Of a DNA stretch of 64,000 nt, positions 49,340 through 57,876 are shown piece after piece. Source of the stretch: Actinospineispora spinosispora DSM 44797 (GTDB lineage Bacteria > Actinomycetota > Actinomycetes > Mycobacteriales > Pseudonocardiaceae). Numbering within the stretch: the stretch's first letter is position 1; the number at the start of each line of letters is the position of its first letter. The stretch is from assembly GCF_000429025.1 (NCBI RefSeq), contig NZ_AUBB01000017.1:269157-333156 (forward strand), given 5' to 3'. Below the pieces are notes generated by a model that made no database searches, was not told the origin of the DNA, and saw only the letters and a program-made list of their open reading frames with translations. Both the position numbers and the translations under genes were made by a program.

Positions 49340-49444
49340 GGCGACCTCCCGTTCGATGTCGTGTCGCCACCTTAGGGCCTCAGAACCTCCTATGGCGGAT
49401 TGACGAGGCGAGGCATAGCAAACACATAGGAAGCACACAGTGGG

Positions 49445-50434
49445 TCAGGCACCCGAACGGCCGCGTCCATACAGGTCTGCCATCTCGTTCGCGGTACGGG
49501 TAAGCCGCTCCCGAAGCGCGGGCGGGCCGAGAACCTCCAAATCGGCGCCGAGGCGCAGCAGCTCGGGGATCGTCTGTTCGGTCGATTCGATCGGGATGGT
49601 GACCTGAACCCACCCGTGCTCGTCCGGCGCTCCGGCAGCCTGGCGGGCGGCCTGGGCGAGAGCGGGTTCCCACAGGTAGGGGAGCCGTTCGAGGGCGTGC
49701 GGGGAGAGCCGCACGGTCGCCTCACCCTGATGTCGACGTGCGTCGAACTGAGCCAGGTAGCCCTGCCAGTGACCGACGAGGTCGAAATCGTCCGGCCGGT
49801 CGAACGTCTCGTCGAGCACTTCCACCCGCACGATGCGGGACACCCGGTAGGTGCGCAGCTGCTCGGAGTGCCGGGCGACGAGATACCAGCGCCCCGCTTT
49901 CAGGACCAACCCGAACGGCTGCACCGTCCGATCGACCTCCCGCGGCTCGGCCCACCGGACGTAACGCATCCGCAGGGTGCGCTGGTTCCACACGGCGTCC
50001 GCGACGAAGGTCAGGTGCGGCGTGTGGTCGCGGTCGCCGTACCAGGACGGCGCGTCGAGGTGGAACCGCTGCGCGATACGCCCCGCCCGGTCCCGCAGTT
50101 CCTCCGGCAGCGCCGCCATGAGCTTGAGCTGCGCGGCGGTCACCACCGCGCTGAGACCGAGATCGGTGGCGGCGGCAGGCAGCCCGGTCAGGAACAGCGA
50201 CTCGGCCTCACCGGAGGTCAGCCCGGTGAGCCGGGTGCGATACCCGCCGAGCAGCTGGTAGCCGCCGTCATGCCCCGCCTCGCCGTACAGCGGGACACCT
50301 GCGGCCCCGAGCGCCTCCATGTCGCGGTACACGGTGCGGACCGAGACCTCCAGGACGTCCGCGAGCTCGTGAGCCGTCATGCGTCCCCTGGTCTGCAGGA
50401 GCATGAGGGCGGACACCAACCGGCTCGCTCGCAT
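49445..50434 (-). CDS. WYL-domain transcriptional regulator (YafY/PafC type)
   Basis: A 329-residue regulator with an N-terminal helix-turn-helix (RMTAHELADVLEVSVRTVYRDMEAL, about 17-41), a middle helical part, the WYL domain (about 140-215; RWAEPREVDRTVQPFGLVLKAGRWYLVAR, quoted in part as GLVLKAGRWYLVAR) and a WCX extension (about 235-320). WYL proteins can sense nucleic acids or nucleotides, and relatives respond to DNA damage. Several in-frame starts occur; MRASRL is chosen as the usual family beginning. A longer open frame runs back through the HNH gene and is not real. Confidence 0.85.
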   Translation of the reverse strand: MRASRLVSALMLLQTRGRMTAHELADVLEVSVRTVYRDMEALGAAGVPLYGEAGHDGGYQLLGGYRTRLTGLTSGEAESLFLTGLPAAATDLGLSAVVTAAQLKLMAALPEELRDRAGRIAQRFHLDAPSWYGDRDHTPHLTFVADAVWNQRTLRMRYVRWAEPREVDRTVQPFGLVLKAGRWYLVARHSEQLRTYRVSRIVRVEVLDETFDRPDDFDLVGHWQGYLAQFDARRHQGEATVRLSPHALERLPYLWEPALAQAARQAAGAPDEHGWVQVTIPIESTEQTIPELLRLGADLEVLGPPALRERLTRTANEMADLYGRGRSGA

Positions 50435-50474
50435 GTCCACCAGCATCCCGCGGGGCACCGACAGTTCCGCATGC

Positions 50475-51998
50475 TCAGAAGGGCGGTGGATCATCACCTG
50501 GTGTGGAGGGTGGTGGGGTGATGATCGGGTCGCCTCGGGTGTGGTGGGTCTGGCCGAATGGGCTGGTCCAGCGGAATTGGCCTGGTGTGGGTTGTTGGAG
50601 GCGCCATCGGCCTCGGGTTTTGAGGTCGTGGTCGTGGGTGCAGAGTTGGCCGCCGTTGGTGTCGGTGGTGGGGCCGCCGTGGTGGAAGTCGATGGTGTGG
50701 TCGAACTCCGATTCCCGGGCTGGGCGTCGGCAGCCTGGGCCGAGGCAGTAGCGGTCGCGGATTTGGCTGTAGAGCCGGAGTGCTGCGGTGGGGAAGCGTC
50801 GGTTCGGGCGGGCGTTGATCGCATTCCGGTTGTCTGGCCAGGCGGCGCACTGGTTTGCGATGTCGGCGATGACTCGTTCCCAGCCTGGTGGCGGGTTCTG
50901 CACCAGCTGTGCCAGCAGGCTGGCGGTGAGTTGTAGTTCGACCGCGCCGCCGGCACGCCCTCGGGCGGCGTGGGTCGGGCGGGAGCGCAGCACACCGGGT
51001 ACGAGGAGGTGGCCGTGTTCGTCGCAGACGGCGAAAGTCCACGACCCGCCCCGCTGCTGCAGAACGGTCCGGCGGGTGTTGCCGGCCAGGATCGGCCCCC
51101 AGCCCGGTAGATCGCCCGGACGTTCGCTGAGGTCGAGCAGGGTGGCGAGTTCAGCGCGGACCTCGACACCTTGCGGCCTGCCCGCTGGGGCTTCATCACG
51201 GAAGTGGGCGACGATTCCAGCGCGGTCCAGGCCGTGCAGGGTGCCATCCAGCAGCCCGCAGAACACATCCGCGCGAATCTGATCCACCCGCGCCGGGTAC
51301 CCGGCCCGTTTGATCGCCCGGGCCAGAGCATTGACTCGGGTGCACGCGGCGGCCATGTCCTCCGGGGCGATGCCCGAGGCGGAGAGGGTGGCGGTGCCGT
51401 CCTCGTTCAGATAGCCGACCACGCTGCGGCGCTCGAACGCCTTCTCGTACAGGTCCTGGGCGCGGTCGGGGTCGGAGCCGATGACCAGCTTGCGTAGATA
51501 AGCGGCCAGCTTCCCAGTCGTCCACGGCGGGGTCTTGGGCAACACCGTCGCGCAGATTCCGGTGCGCCGATCCTCGGGGAGGTCGGCGAGGTAGGTGGCG
51601 AAGATGCGGGCTTTGGGCAGATCGATCAGGCCAGAGTCCAGGGCGTCGAACACCAGCGGCAGGCGGGAGAGCAGCAGCCATGAGAAGTCCAGCTCCGCAT
51701 CCGACTTACGCCGGGTCCAGGACAACGCCACCCGCAGCTCATCCGCGACGTACCGACCCGGCTCGGCCACAAAGGCGATCTCACGCGGATCGGCTTCGGG
51801 GTCACGCCCACCCAACGCCGCGATGTCCGCGGCGAGCTGGGCAGCCACATGGGCCTGCAGGCGATACCGAGCTTTCAGCACCTCCACGAGGTCACCGTTG
51901 GACACCGAGGCCCGGTCGATCTGGGCCAGGGCAGCGGCGAGTTCCGGGCCTGGCGCCATCGACGCCAACCCTTCAGGAACCACACCAGCCGCTGCCAT
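50475..51998 (-). CDS. DUF222/HNH endonuclease, 13E12 repeat family
   Basis: A 507-residue protein with an N-terminal DUF222 region (about 20-330) and a C-terminal HNH nuclease motif: DRYCLGPGCRRPARESEFDHTIDFHHGG then NGGQLCTHDHDLKTRGRW (parts quoted, about 420-475). The family is the 13E12-type repeat protein, present in many copies in actinomycete genomes and considered mobile or formerly mobile. The sequence looks intact. A palindromic element repeated elsewhere in the window lies immediately upstream (52135-52292). The start is uncertain; the ATG used has no clear ribosome binding site. Confidence 0.85.
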   Translation of the reverse strand: MAAAGVVPEGLASMAPGPELAAALAQIDRASVSNGDLVEVLKARYRLQAHVAAQLAADIAALGGRDPEADPREIAFVAEPGRYVADELRVALSWTRRKSDAELDFSWLLLSRLPLVFDALDSGLIDLPKARIFATYLADLPEDRRTGICATVLPKTPPWTTGKLAAYLRKLVIGSDPDRAQDLYEKAFERRSVVGYLNEDGTATLSASGIAPEDMAAACTRVNALARAIKRAGYPARVDQIRADVFCGLLDGTLHGLDRAGIVAHFRDEAPAGRPQGVEVRAELATLLDLSERPGDLPGWGPILAGNTRRTVLQQRGGSWTFAVCDEHGHLLVPGVLRSRPTHAARGRAGGAVELQLTASLLAQLVQNPPPGWERVIADIANQCAAWPDNRNAINARPNRRFPTAALRLYSQIRDRYCLGPGCRRPARESEFDHTIDFHHGGPTTDTNGGQLCTHDHDLKTRGRWRLQQPTPGQFRWTSPFGQTHHTRGDPIITPPPSTPGDDPPPF

Positions 51999-52528
51999 AA
52001 CCCAGACGCTACGGCCGACCCCCGACAAAAACCGGCGCCGGAGACTAGGCCAAAAGGGTGATATATCCAGGCCAGCAAGCCACAACACGAAACAGGCCGT
52101 GCACACCGTCTACGGCGTGCACGCACACCACCCCCATCCCCGCGATCCTGGCTAGCACTTGGCGTGGCCGCCCGCTGTCAACCCTGAAACCTCGCCCCCG
52201 AACTATGCGCAACCAGGAACCCGGGCGAGGCCGGCGAAGCCGGGGGTTGAGAGCGGGCGGCCACGCCAAGACAATTCGAGCCAGCGGGGATGACGCCCCG
52301 GAGGCCAGCGGGGACGCCCCCCAAGAGACACCACATGAACCAGCGGGGACGAGAGCCACCACAAACCAAGATCCCGCGTACTGTCGAGTAGATACGGTCG
52401 TCCGGGGCCACTCGATGTGCCTCGTACGTCGCATCCGGGAGTCGGAGGGACAGGGCACTGCCCGGCGTCGACCCACGGCGGCCGTTTGTGCGTGCACCCG
52501 GGCCGTTGAACGGCCCGCGAGGAGAGTC
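51999..52528. other. Intergenic region around palindromic element B
   Basis: About 530 bp between the divergent DUF222/HNH gene and a 41-codon gene. It holds the 158-bp palindromic element (52135-52292). After it, CCAGCGGGGA recurs three times (52281, about 52313 and about 52342), a short degenerate tandem array. The final 100 bp contain GGCCGTTGAACGGCC, a palindrome just upstream of the small gene's ribosome binding site. Confidence 0.6.
52135..52292. repeat. ~160-bp palindromic element, copy B
   Basis: Same nested structure as copy A at the left edge: inner 27-bp arms at 52158-52184 and 52244-52270, 113 bp in total, and outer CATCCCCGC/GCGGGGATG arms. Sequence identity with copy A is high throughout, apart from a few substitutions and a short indel between the inner and outer right arms. 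It lies 137 bp upstream of the DUF222/HNH start codon. Confidence 0.85.
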
Positions 52529-52654
52529 ATGTCAGACAAGTCCCCACGCCAGGCGTTGAGCAAGAAGTCCGGTAAGTCGCTGAAGGAGAAGCGCGCGATC
52601 AAAAAGCAGAAGAAGGGCGACGGATCGGGCGGCTCGACCCCGTTCAACCGCTGA
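52529..52654 (+). CDS. Small basic conserved protein
   Basis: A 41-residue lysine-rich peptide (MSDKSPRQALSKKSGKSLKE at the start, then EKRAIKKQKK) of a type found across actinomycetes without a known function. GAGGAG lies seven bases before the ATG, which decides the start inside a much longer spurious frame. The charge suggests nucleic-acid or ribosome contact, but that is a guess. It is probably monocistronic. Confidence 0.75.
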   Translation: MSDKSPRQALSKKSGKSLKEKRAIKKQKKGDGSGGSTPFNR

Positions 52655-52717
52655 ACACAGTTCCGCCCCGCTCTCCGACGACGGGATGAGCGGGGCGGAA
52701 CGTTCAGCTGAGCAGGT

Positions 52718-52918
52718 TCACGAGACGTAGGGCGGCAGCAGCTGACCTTCCGGCGTCTGGGTGAGACCGAGCATCGCGAGCAGCTCGATGCAGTCCTCGG
52801 TGCCGGTCGAGTGGCCCGCGACGACGAGGGTTGCCTGGCGGCCGCGGAACTCGTCGGCCATCTTGGCCGCTTCCCGGGTCTGGTCGTCGGTGATGCCTGC
52901 TCTACCTTCGAACTTCAT
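52718..52918 (-). CDS. Small hypothetical protein
   Basis: A 66-residue protein beginning MKFEGRAGITDDQTREAAKM, with a mixed hydrophobic centre ATLVVAGHSTGTEDCIELLAML. I cannot assign a family. An AGGAG-type site (GAGGAGACC on the minus strand) lies just before the ATG, which supports it as a real gene. It is convergent with the small basic protein gene. Confidence 0.6.
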   Translation of the reverse strand: MKFEGRAGITDDQTREAAKMADEFRGRQATLVVAGHSTGTEDCIELLAMLGLTQTPEGQLLPPYVS

Positions 52919-53068
52919 TCGCGGTCTCCTCAGGCACTGAGCGCAACGGTGACGTCGCTGTATGACGCGGCCGGGGAACTCATCGTTCCAGCGCAGGGGG
53001 CCGCGTCGACCCCGCCTGATATCAACAGTCTACCCCAGTCGCGTGAACGGCACCGTTAGTCTCGACGG

Positions 53069-54547
53069 GTGCCGGATGCCGCCGCAGCACGATGTGTGCT
53101 GGTCGTGGACGCGGGAACGAGCGCGGTCAAGGCCGCGTCGTTCACCTTCTCGGGCAGAGTGCTCGCCTCGGACAGTGCGCCGCTGACGATCGACCATCCG
53201 GCGCCGGGACGGGCGGAACAGCAGCCCGACGACTGGTGGAGAGCGTTCGTCGCGGCGGTCGCCGGGTGCCGGGTACCGGGCCGCGGACCCGAAGCCCTGG
53301 TCGTCACCGGGCAGATGCAGGACCTCGTGGTGGTGGGTGCGGACGGTGCCGCGCTGGCGCCCGCACTGCTCTACTCGGACGGACGGGCGTCCGCTGAGCT
53401 GGCGCAGCTGAACGCCCGGTTGGGCGAGTCGTGGCGGCACGCCGCCGGCAACACGCAAGACGCATCGAGCACGGCCGCGCAGCTGCGCTGGACCAGTGGG
53501 CATCGGCCTGACGTGTGGCGGCGTGCGCACCGGCTGCTCTTCGGCGCGCCCGGTTACCTCGTGCACCGCGCCGGCGGCGGCGCGTGGTGCGACCTGACCA
53601 CAGCGTCCACGACCGGGCTGCTCGACAGCCGCACACATGGCTGGTGGCGGCCGGTCCTGGACGAACTGGATCTCTCGGACGAGCTCCTGCCCGCGCTGGT
53701 GGACGGTGTGACGGTGACCGGCTCGCTGGCGCGGGGGCCGGCGGCGCAACTCGGCCTGACCGCTGGACTGCCGATCATTCACGTGGCGGGCGACGCCGGG
53801 GCCGTCACCGAAGGACTTGTCGGTGACCAGGTCGGGATGCCGACGATCTCTCTCGGCACGAGCGGCTGGGTCGCCGCGCTGTCGGAGTCGAGCGGTGCGC
53901 TGGACGAGGCGGTCCACCGGCTGGTGGGTCCCGAGGGGCACGGCCTGATCCTGATCGCCGCGTTGCTCTCGGCGGGTGCGACCGTGGACTGGGCCCGCAC
54001 GACGTATCTGCCCGGCGAGAGCCACGGGCACGCCGAACGGGCGATCGCCGACCTCGGGCCCACCGGGCTGTTGATGCTGCCCAGCCTCGCGGGTGAGCGA
54101 TCCCCGGTACGTAACCCCGACGCACTGGGTGCCGTGGTCGGGTTGCGGCCGACGACGACGGCGGCGCACCTGTACCGGGCGTCGATGGAAGGCGTCGCCT
54201 ACTCACTGCACCATGCGATGACCCTGGTGGGCGCGGATTCCGACCAGCCGGTGCCGCTGTCCGGGGGCGCGGCCAGGTCGGGCACGTTCCGGCGGATCCT
54301 CGCCGACGTACTGCAGCGGCCGGTGCTCCCGGTGGACGCCGAAGGAGCCGGTCTGCACGGCGCACTGCGCGCGGCGACGCGCGCGCTCGGGGAACCGGCG
54401 CCCGCACCGCTGCGCGACCTGGCCGATCCCTCCACCGCGCTGCACCCGGGGAAGGACCGATACGAGGTCCTCCGCGGCGCGCACCGGGAGCTGTGGGCGG
54501 CGCTGGACCCGGCGTTCACCGGAATCGCCCGATGGGCGGGCGGATGA
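53069..54547 (+). CDS. FGGY-family carbohydrate kinase
   Basis: A 492-residue two-domain sugar kinase: VLVVDAGTSAVKAASFT (phosphate 1 loop, about 9-25), VVTGQMQDLVVV near 79, a catalytic Asp in GDAGAVTEG near 239 and SLGTSGWVAAL near 262, and SGGAARSGTFRRILADVL near 395. It is related to xylulokinases, but the substrate cannot be set from sequence. It stands alone, with no transporter or isomerase nearby, and is unrelated to the rhamnulokinase in the deoxysugar operon. Confidence 0.85.
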   Translation: MPDAAAARCVLVVDAGTSAVKAASFTFSGRVLASDSAPLTIDHPAPGRAEQQPDDWWRAFVAAVAGCRVPGRGPEALVVTGQMQDLVVVGADGAALAPALLYSDGRASAELAQLNARLGESWRHAAGNTQDASSTAAQLRWTSGHRPDVWRRAHRLLFGAPGYLVHRAGGGAWCDLTTASTTGLLDSRTHGWWRPVLDELDLSDELLPALVDGVTVTGSLARGPAAQLGLTAGLPIIHVAGDAGAVTEGLVGDQVGMPTISLGTSGWVAALSESSGALDEAVHRLVGPEGHGLILIAALLSAGATVDWARTTYLPGESHGHAERAIADLGPTGLLMLPSLAGERSPVRNPDALGAVVGLRPTTTAAHLYRASMEGVAYSLHHAMTLVGADSDQPVPLSGGAARSGTFRRILADVLQRPVLPVDAEGAGLHGALRAATRALGEPAPAPLRDLADPSTALHPGKDRYEVLRGAHRELWAALDPAFTGIARWAGG

Positions 54548-54605
54548 ACATACCGGTCGGTGTGCCGGTAAGAGTCGGCGCTCGGGCACGCCGTACGGTG
54601 CATCC

Positions 54606-55490
54606 ATGGGAGAGCGCACGGAGATGCCCGGGACGGACACCGCGAACCGCGTCGAGTACCACAGCGACGGTCTGACCCTGGTCGGCGATCTCTGGCGCAC
54701 CGACGAGCCGCGGGGCACCGTGGTGCTGCTGCACGGCGGCGGCCAGACCCGTCATTCGTGGTCCCGGACCGGCCAGCGACTCGGATCGCACGGGTGGAAC
54801 GCGCTGAGCCTGGACTGCCGGGGACACGGTGAATCCGGCTGGGCCCCCGACCACGACTACAGCCTCGACGCGCTGGTGGCCGACCTGCGTGCGGTCGTCG
54901 CCCAGCTCGGCACCCGACCGGTGCTGGTCGGCGCCTCGATGGGCGGCAACACCTCGCTCGTCGCGCAGGGCGAACACCCAGGGTTGGCGCGGGCGCTCGT
55001 ACTGGTGGACATCGTGCCGAGGATCGAGCCGAAGGGGGTCGCCCGGATCGCGGCCTTCATGACGGCTCGCCCTGACGGCTTCGAGTCACTGGACGAGGTC
55101 GCCGAGGCGGTGCACGCGTACAACCCGCACCGTGCTCGCCCCGCGAGCCCCGAGGGCCTGCGCAAGAACGTCCGGCAGCACAGCGACGGGCGCTGGTACT
55201 GGCACTGGGACCCGGCGTTCGTGCTGGGCGGCGACGAGCCCGCGCGTGCCGAACGGTTCGAACGGGTCGCCTCGGCCGCGCGCGCGATCACCGTACCGAC
55301 CATGCTGGTGCGCGGTCGTCAGTCGGACATCGTGAGCGACGAGGGCGTCGCCGAACTCCTCGAGATGATCCCGCACGCCCGCTCGGTCGACGTCGGCAAC
55401 GCCGGGCACATGGTGGCCGGGGACGACAACGACCTGTTCACCGGAAGCCTCGCGGACTTCCTGGCGGGCCTGCCCGACGACGCGGTCTGA
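54606..55490 (+). CDS. Alpha/beta hydrolase
   Basis: A 294-residue alpha/beta hydrolase. VVLLHGGGQTRHSW near residue 39 is the oxyanion region, VGASMGGNTSLVA near 105 is the nucleophile elbow (Ser in GASMGG), and the late histidine is in NAGHMVAGDDND. The cap region (about 145-215) is of the peroxidase/epoxide-hydrolase-like type. No substrate is evident. It ends 11 bp before the antisense candidate 6C RNA. Confidence 0.83.
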   Translation: MGERTEMPGTDTANRVEYHSDGLTLVGDLWRTDEPRGTVVLLHGGGQTRHSWSRTGQRLGSHGWNALSLDCRGHGESGWAPDHDYSLDALVADLRAVVAQLGTRPVLVGASMGGNTSLVAQGEHPGLARALVLVDIVPRIEPKGVARIAAFMTARPDGFESLDEVAEAVHAYNPHRARPASPEGLRKNVRQHSDGRWYWHWDPAFVLGGDEPARAERFERVASAARAITVPTMLVRGRQSDIVSDEGVAELLEMIPHARSVDVGNAGHMVAGDDNDLFTGSLADFLAGLPDDAV

Positions 55491-55501
55491 CAACACACAA
55501 C

Positions 55502-55602
55502 GGGTCGCGCGGCCGCCCCAGTGCTCGGGGGTCCTTTGCACTGGCGCTGGAGCGACGCCTCGGGGGGTTCGACACCGCTCCAACAGGCCGACCGCGCGAC
55601 CC
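55502..55602 (-). ncRNA. Candidate 6C small RNA
   Basis: On the minus strand this region folds into an 11-bp closing stem (55592-55602 with 55502-55512, GGGTCGCGCGG/CCGCGCGACCC) enclosing two hairpins. The first (TGGAGCG/CGCTCCA) has a loop with six consecutive C; the second (CAGTGC/GCACTG) has a loop with five. Two hairpins with C-rich loops define the actinobacterial 6C RNA, which is thought to act by pairing its loops with G-rich ribosome binding sites. The downstream side (GTTGTGTGTTGTC) is moderately T-rich. No reading frame here looks like protein. Confidence 0.75.
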
Positions 55603-55710
55603 ACTGATGACATCGGCGCAAAACCCCGATGTGTTGCACCTTGTGGGTTACGGAATGGTCTCGCTTGGTGCCGAGGTAGATCACGGCAATCCGGCAGCGG
55701 GACGGCTACC

Positions 55711-55986
55711 GTGCTGGGTGTGATTATCTTCGGCTTCCGTCGCTACCTGAGCCAGCTGGCGATGCTCACCCTCGTGTGCGGGCACTGCAACAACCCGTGC
55801 GCGCACCCGCTGCGCAAGGCCGTCACGAAGTTCACGCTGTTCTTCGTGCCGCTGTTCCCGGTCCGCGTCGTCTACTCCGTGCAGTGCACGTTCTGCGGGA
55901 CCACCGCGCAGTTCGGCAGGCAACGCGCGGACGAGCTGATGAAACAGGCCCCGTCAGGCGGGGGATCGCTGCCGCTGCCCCGGTAG
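55711..55986 (+). CDS. Small zinc-ribbon protein
   Basis: A 91-residue protein with a hydrophobic N-terminal stretch (IIFGFRRYLSQLAML), then CGHCNNPCAHPL, a second hydrophobic run (FTLFFVPLFPVRVVYSVQ) and CTFCGTTAQFG. The CxxC pairs look like a zinc ribbon flanking a membrane-associated segment, a pattern seen in actinobacterial zinc-ribbon proteins of unknown function. GTG codons at 55711 and 55720 are both possible starts. It is convergent with rnhA, four bases apart. Confidence 0.72.
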   Translation: MLGVIIFGFRRYLSQLAMLTLVCGHCNNPCAHPLRKAVTKFTLFFVPLFPVRVVYSVQCTFCGTTAQFGRQRADELMKQAPSGGGSLPLPR

Positions 55987-55990
55987 CGAG

Positions 55991-56428
55991 TCAGTCACGA
56001 CCGCTCGCCTCGCGCACACCCCGGACGGCGAGCTGGTCAGCGCGCTCGTTCTCCGGATGCCCCGCGTGGCCCTTGACCCATTCCCAGCGCACCTGATGTG
56101 CGCTGGTCGCCGCGTCGAGGCGTTGCCACAGGTCGGCGTTCTTGACCGGCTCCTTGGCCTGGGTACGCCAGCCGTTGTTCTTCCACCTGGGCAGCCACTG
56201 CATGATGCCGTTCCGCACGTAGGTGCTGTCCGTGTAGATGCACACCGTCGACGGCCGGGTCAGGCTCTCCAACGCCCGGATCGGCGCGGTCAGCTCCATC
56301 CGGTTGTTGGTCGTCGTGCCGGCTTCGCCGCCGTACAACTCCTTCTCGTGCTTCCCGTACCGAAGCACGGCCCCCCAGCCGCCCGGGCCCGGATTACCGC
56401 TGCACGCGCCATCGGTGAAGATCTCCAC
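55991..56428 (-). CDS. rnhA: Ribonuclease HI
   Basis: A 145-residue RNase HI. The catalytic carboxylates are visible: Asp in [18 protein letters not shown], Glu in [10 protein letters not shown], Asp in [12 protein letters not shown], and the final Asp in NERADQLA, with the basic-protrusion-like WKNNGW present. It removes RNA from RNA-DNA hybrids. The GTG start (VEIFTDG) fits the usual family length; an in-frame ATG at 56467 would add 13 residues, and a longer upstream extension in repetitive ARARAR sequence is unlikely to be protein. Confidence 0.9.
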   Translation of the reverse strand: MEIFTDGACSGNPGPGGWGAVLRYGKHEKELYGGEAGTTTNNRMELTAPIRALESLTRPSTVCIYTDSTYVRNGIMQWLPRWKNNGWRTQAKEPVKNADLWQRLDAATSAHQVRWEWVKGHAGHPENERADQLAVRGVREASGRD

Positions 56429-57135
56429 GACCGGTCCGCCCTCTTGCTCCACCACGGCGAAGAACATATCCGGTCTGGCTCTGGCTCTGGCTGGGGCTGC
56501 TGTGGCTGGGTTTTGTAGGTCGGGCTGTGGGGTTTTAGCGGTGGGTGGAGGTGCAGGCTGTGTTGCTTGGGCCTGTTTCGCGCGCGGTATTTTTCTGTGA
56601 CCACCCCGGCTCGCGTAAACGCTCGCTGGGGTACTCCCAGAAAAAAAGGCTCGGGGACTCGCCCGGGCGCGCGCTTGGGGCCACTTCGGGAGCCGCCCTG
56701 GCAGCTGGGTGGGTGGTCGCTGACATTCACTACGCCGGCCTTCGCCGGAACTCCTTCGGAGACTTGCGGAGCCGGTTTTACAGACGTATGGGCACGCGCA
56801 GCGGGATGGGGAGCCGTGAGTGTTTTGGGTTGCTGGGGCAGCCCAAAACACTCACGGGTCCTTATGGCGAACGCACGTTTCACGGGTGGCCCCGCAGAGG
56901 CGCCCGGAGGGGTTCCGCCGAAGGCGGGTAGTGCATGAGGGGCGGCTCCCAGGCCGGGGCACCAAGCGCGCGCGTCGCCGGAGGCGACATTTTTCCGAGT
57001 GGGCCCCTCAGCCCGAAGGGTTGAGGGGCCCGGGAGGAAAAAGCCCAGGCAGCGGCCCCGAAGGGGTTGCCGCCTGGATCGTTCCCGGTCGGCCCGGAGG
57101 GCCTTCCGGGAACGATGGCGCGCGGAACAGGCCGA
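56429..57135. other. Hairpin-rich intergenic stretch
   Basis: About 700 bp with no credible gene. It begins with a CTGGCT-type short tandem array (about 56476-56512) and then carries at least five stem-loops, several with GAAG- or GGAG-type loops: 56814-56857, 56974-56988 (GTCGCC/GGCGAC, followed by ATTTTT), 57001-57031 (GGGCCCCTCA/TGAGGGGCCC), about 57046-57076 (GGCAGCGGCCCC/GGGGTTGCCGCC) and 57078-57116 (ATCGTTCCCGG/CCGGGAACGAT). The last ones probably include the terminator of the minus-strand MBL gene. Confidence 0.6.
56814..56857. repeat. 16-bp perfect inverted repeat
   Basis: CCGTGAGTGTTTTGGG (56814-56829) pairs exactly with 56842-56857. The outer CCGTGAGTG is the same as in the bidirectional hairpin at 12132-12183, suggesting a common origin of these intergenic palindromes. 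Confidence 0.75.
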
Positions 57136-57810
57136 CTACCAGCCCCGAGAGCGCCACTCCGGCAAAGACTGGCGCTGCGCGCCCAGGGTGGAGTCGTCGC
57201 CGTGACCGGGGTAGAACCAGGTGTCGTCCGGCAGGGTCTCGAAGACGCGCTCCTGGACGTCGTCGATCAGCGACGTGAAGTCCTCGGGCGAACCGGTCTT
57301 CCCGATACCTCCGGGGAACAGCGAATCCCCGGTGAACAGGTGTGGCCGGTCGGGGCCTCGGTAGACGAGCGCGATCGAGCCGGGGGTGTGGCCTCGGAGG
57401 TGGATCACCTCGAGCTCGGCGTCACCGACCCGGATGGTGTCGCCGTGCTCGACCAGGGTGTCGGCGGGGATGGGCAGCTCGGGGGCGTCGAGCGGGTGCG
57501 CCACCGTCACCGGCTCGCACATGCCGGCCACAGCGCCCAGTGCCTGCCAGTGGTCCCAGTGCTGGTGTGTCGTGACGATCGTGCGCAGCTGCGGGCGGTC
57601 GTCACCGTGGCCGATCACGTCCATCAGGCGGTCCGGCTCGTTCGCCGCGTCGATCAACAGCGCGTCCCGGGTGTTGGTGCACACCAGCAGGTAGGCGTTG
57701 TTGTCCATCGGGCCGACCGAGACCTTGGTGATCGTCAGCGCTCCCAGGTCGCGGCGGGTCGCGGCGCCGCCGGGATCGGTGTGACCGGTGTATTCATCCA
57801 GGACGTCCAC
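57136..57810 (-). CDS. MBL-fold metallo-hydrolase (glyoxalase II-like)
   Basis: A 224-residue metallo-beta-lactamase-fold hydrolase. The metal motif is TTHQHWDHW near residue 82; further ligands are in HLRGHTPGS near 136, TGDSLFPGG near 158 and the final YPGHGD near 201. The pattern is that of hydroxyacylglutathione-hydrolase-like enzymes, which in actinomycetes act on other thioesters or persulfide-type substrates. GTG at 57810 is the best available start although no good ribosome binding site precedes it. It is divergent from the DUF998 gene. Confidence 0.83.
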   Translation of the reverse strand: MDVLDEYTGHTDPGGAATRRDLGALTITKVSVGPMDNNAYLLVCTNTRDALLIDAANEPDRLMDVIGHGDDRPQLRTIVTTHQHWDHWQALGAVAGMCEPVTVAHPLDAPELPIPADTLVEHGDTIRVGDAELEVIHLRGHTPGSIALVYRGPDRPHLFTGDSLFPGGIGKTGSPEDFTSLIDDVQERVFETLPDDTWFYPGHGDDSTLGAQRQSLPEWRSRGW

Positions 57811-57876
57811 ACGGACGAGCGTAGTGGGAATCCGGTGTGCGAGCCCACCGGAAGGACAACGGGTGATACTCGTCGG

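Noticed and set aside
50435-51331. N-terminal extension of the WYL regulator through the HNH gene
   Set aside because: It is an alternative frame of the HNH gene; the helix-turn-helix starts at MRASRL near 50434.
52301-52360. CCAGCGGGGA array considered as a CRISPR array
   Set aside because: Three short degenerate units with no regular repeat-spacer structure and no cas genes in the window.
55560-55582. tRNA T-loop-like sequence GGTTCGACACC
   Set aside because: No acceptor/anticodon arms can be built; the region folds as the 6C-type double hairpin on the opposite strand.
55086-55613. Minus-strand 175-codon frame over the hydrolase 3' end and 6C region
   Set aside because: Antisense to a good hydrolase gene, and the distal part is explained by the structured RNA.
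56468-56851. Upstream extension of the RNase HI frame
   Set aside because: Translation is repetitive Ala/Arg/Pro sequence over a hairpin-rich gap; family length supports the later start.
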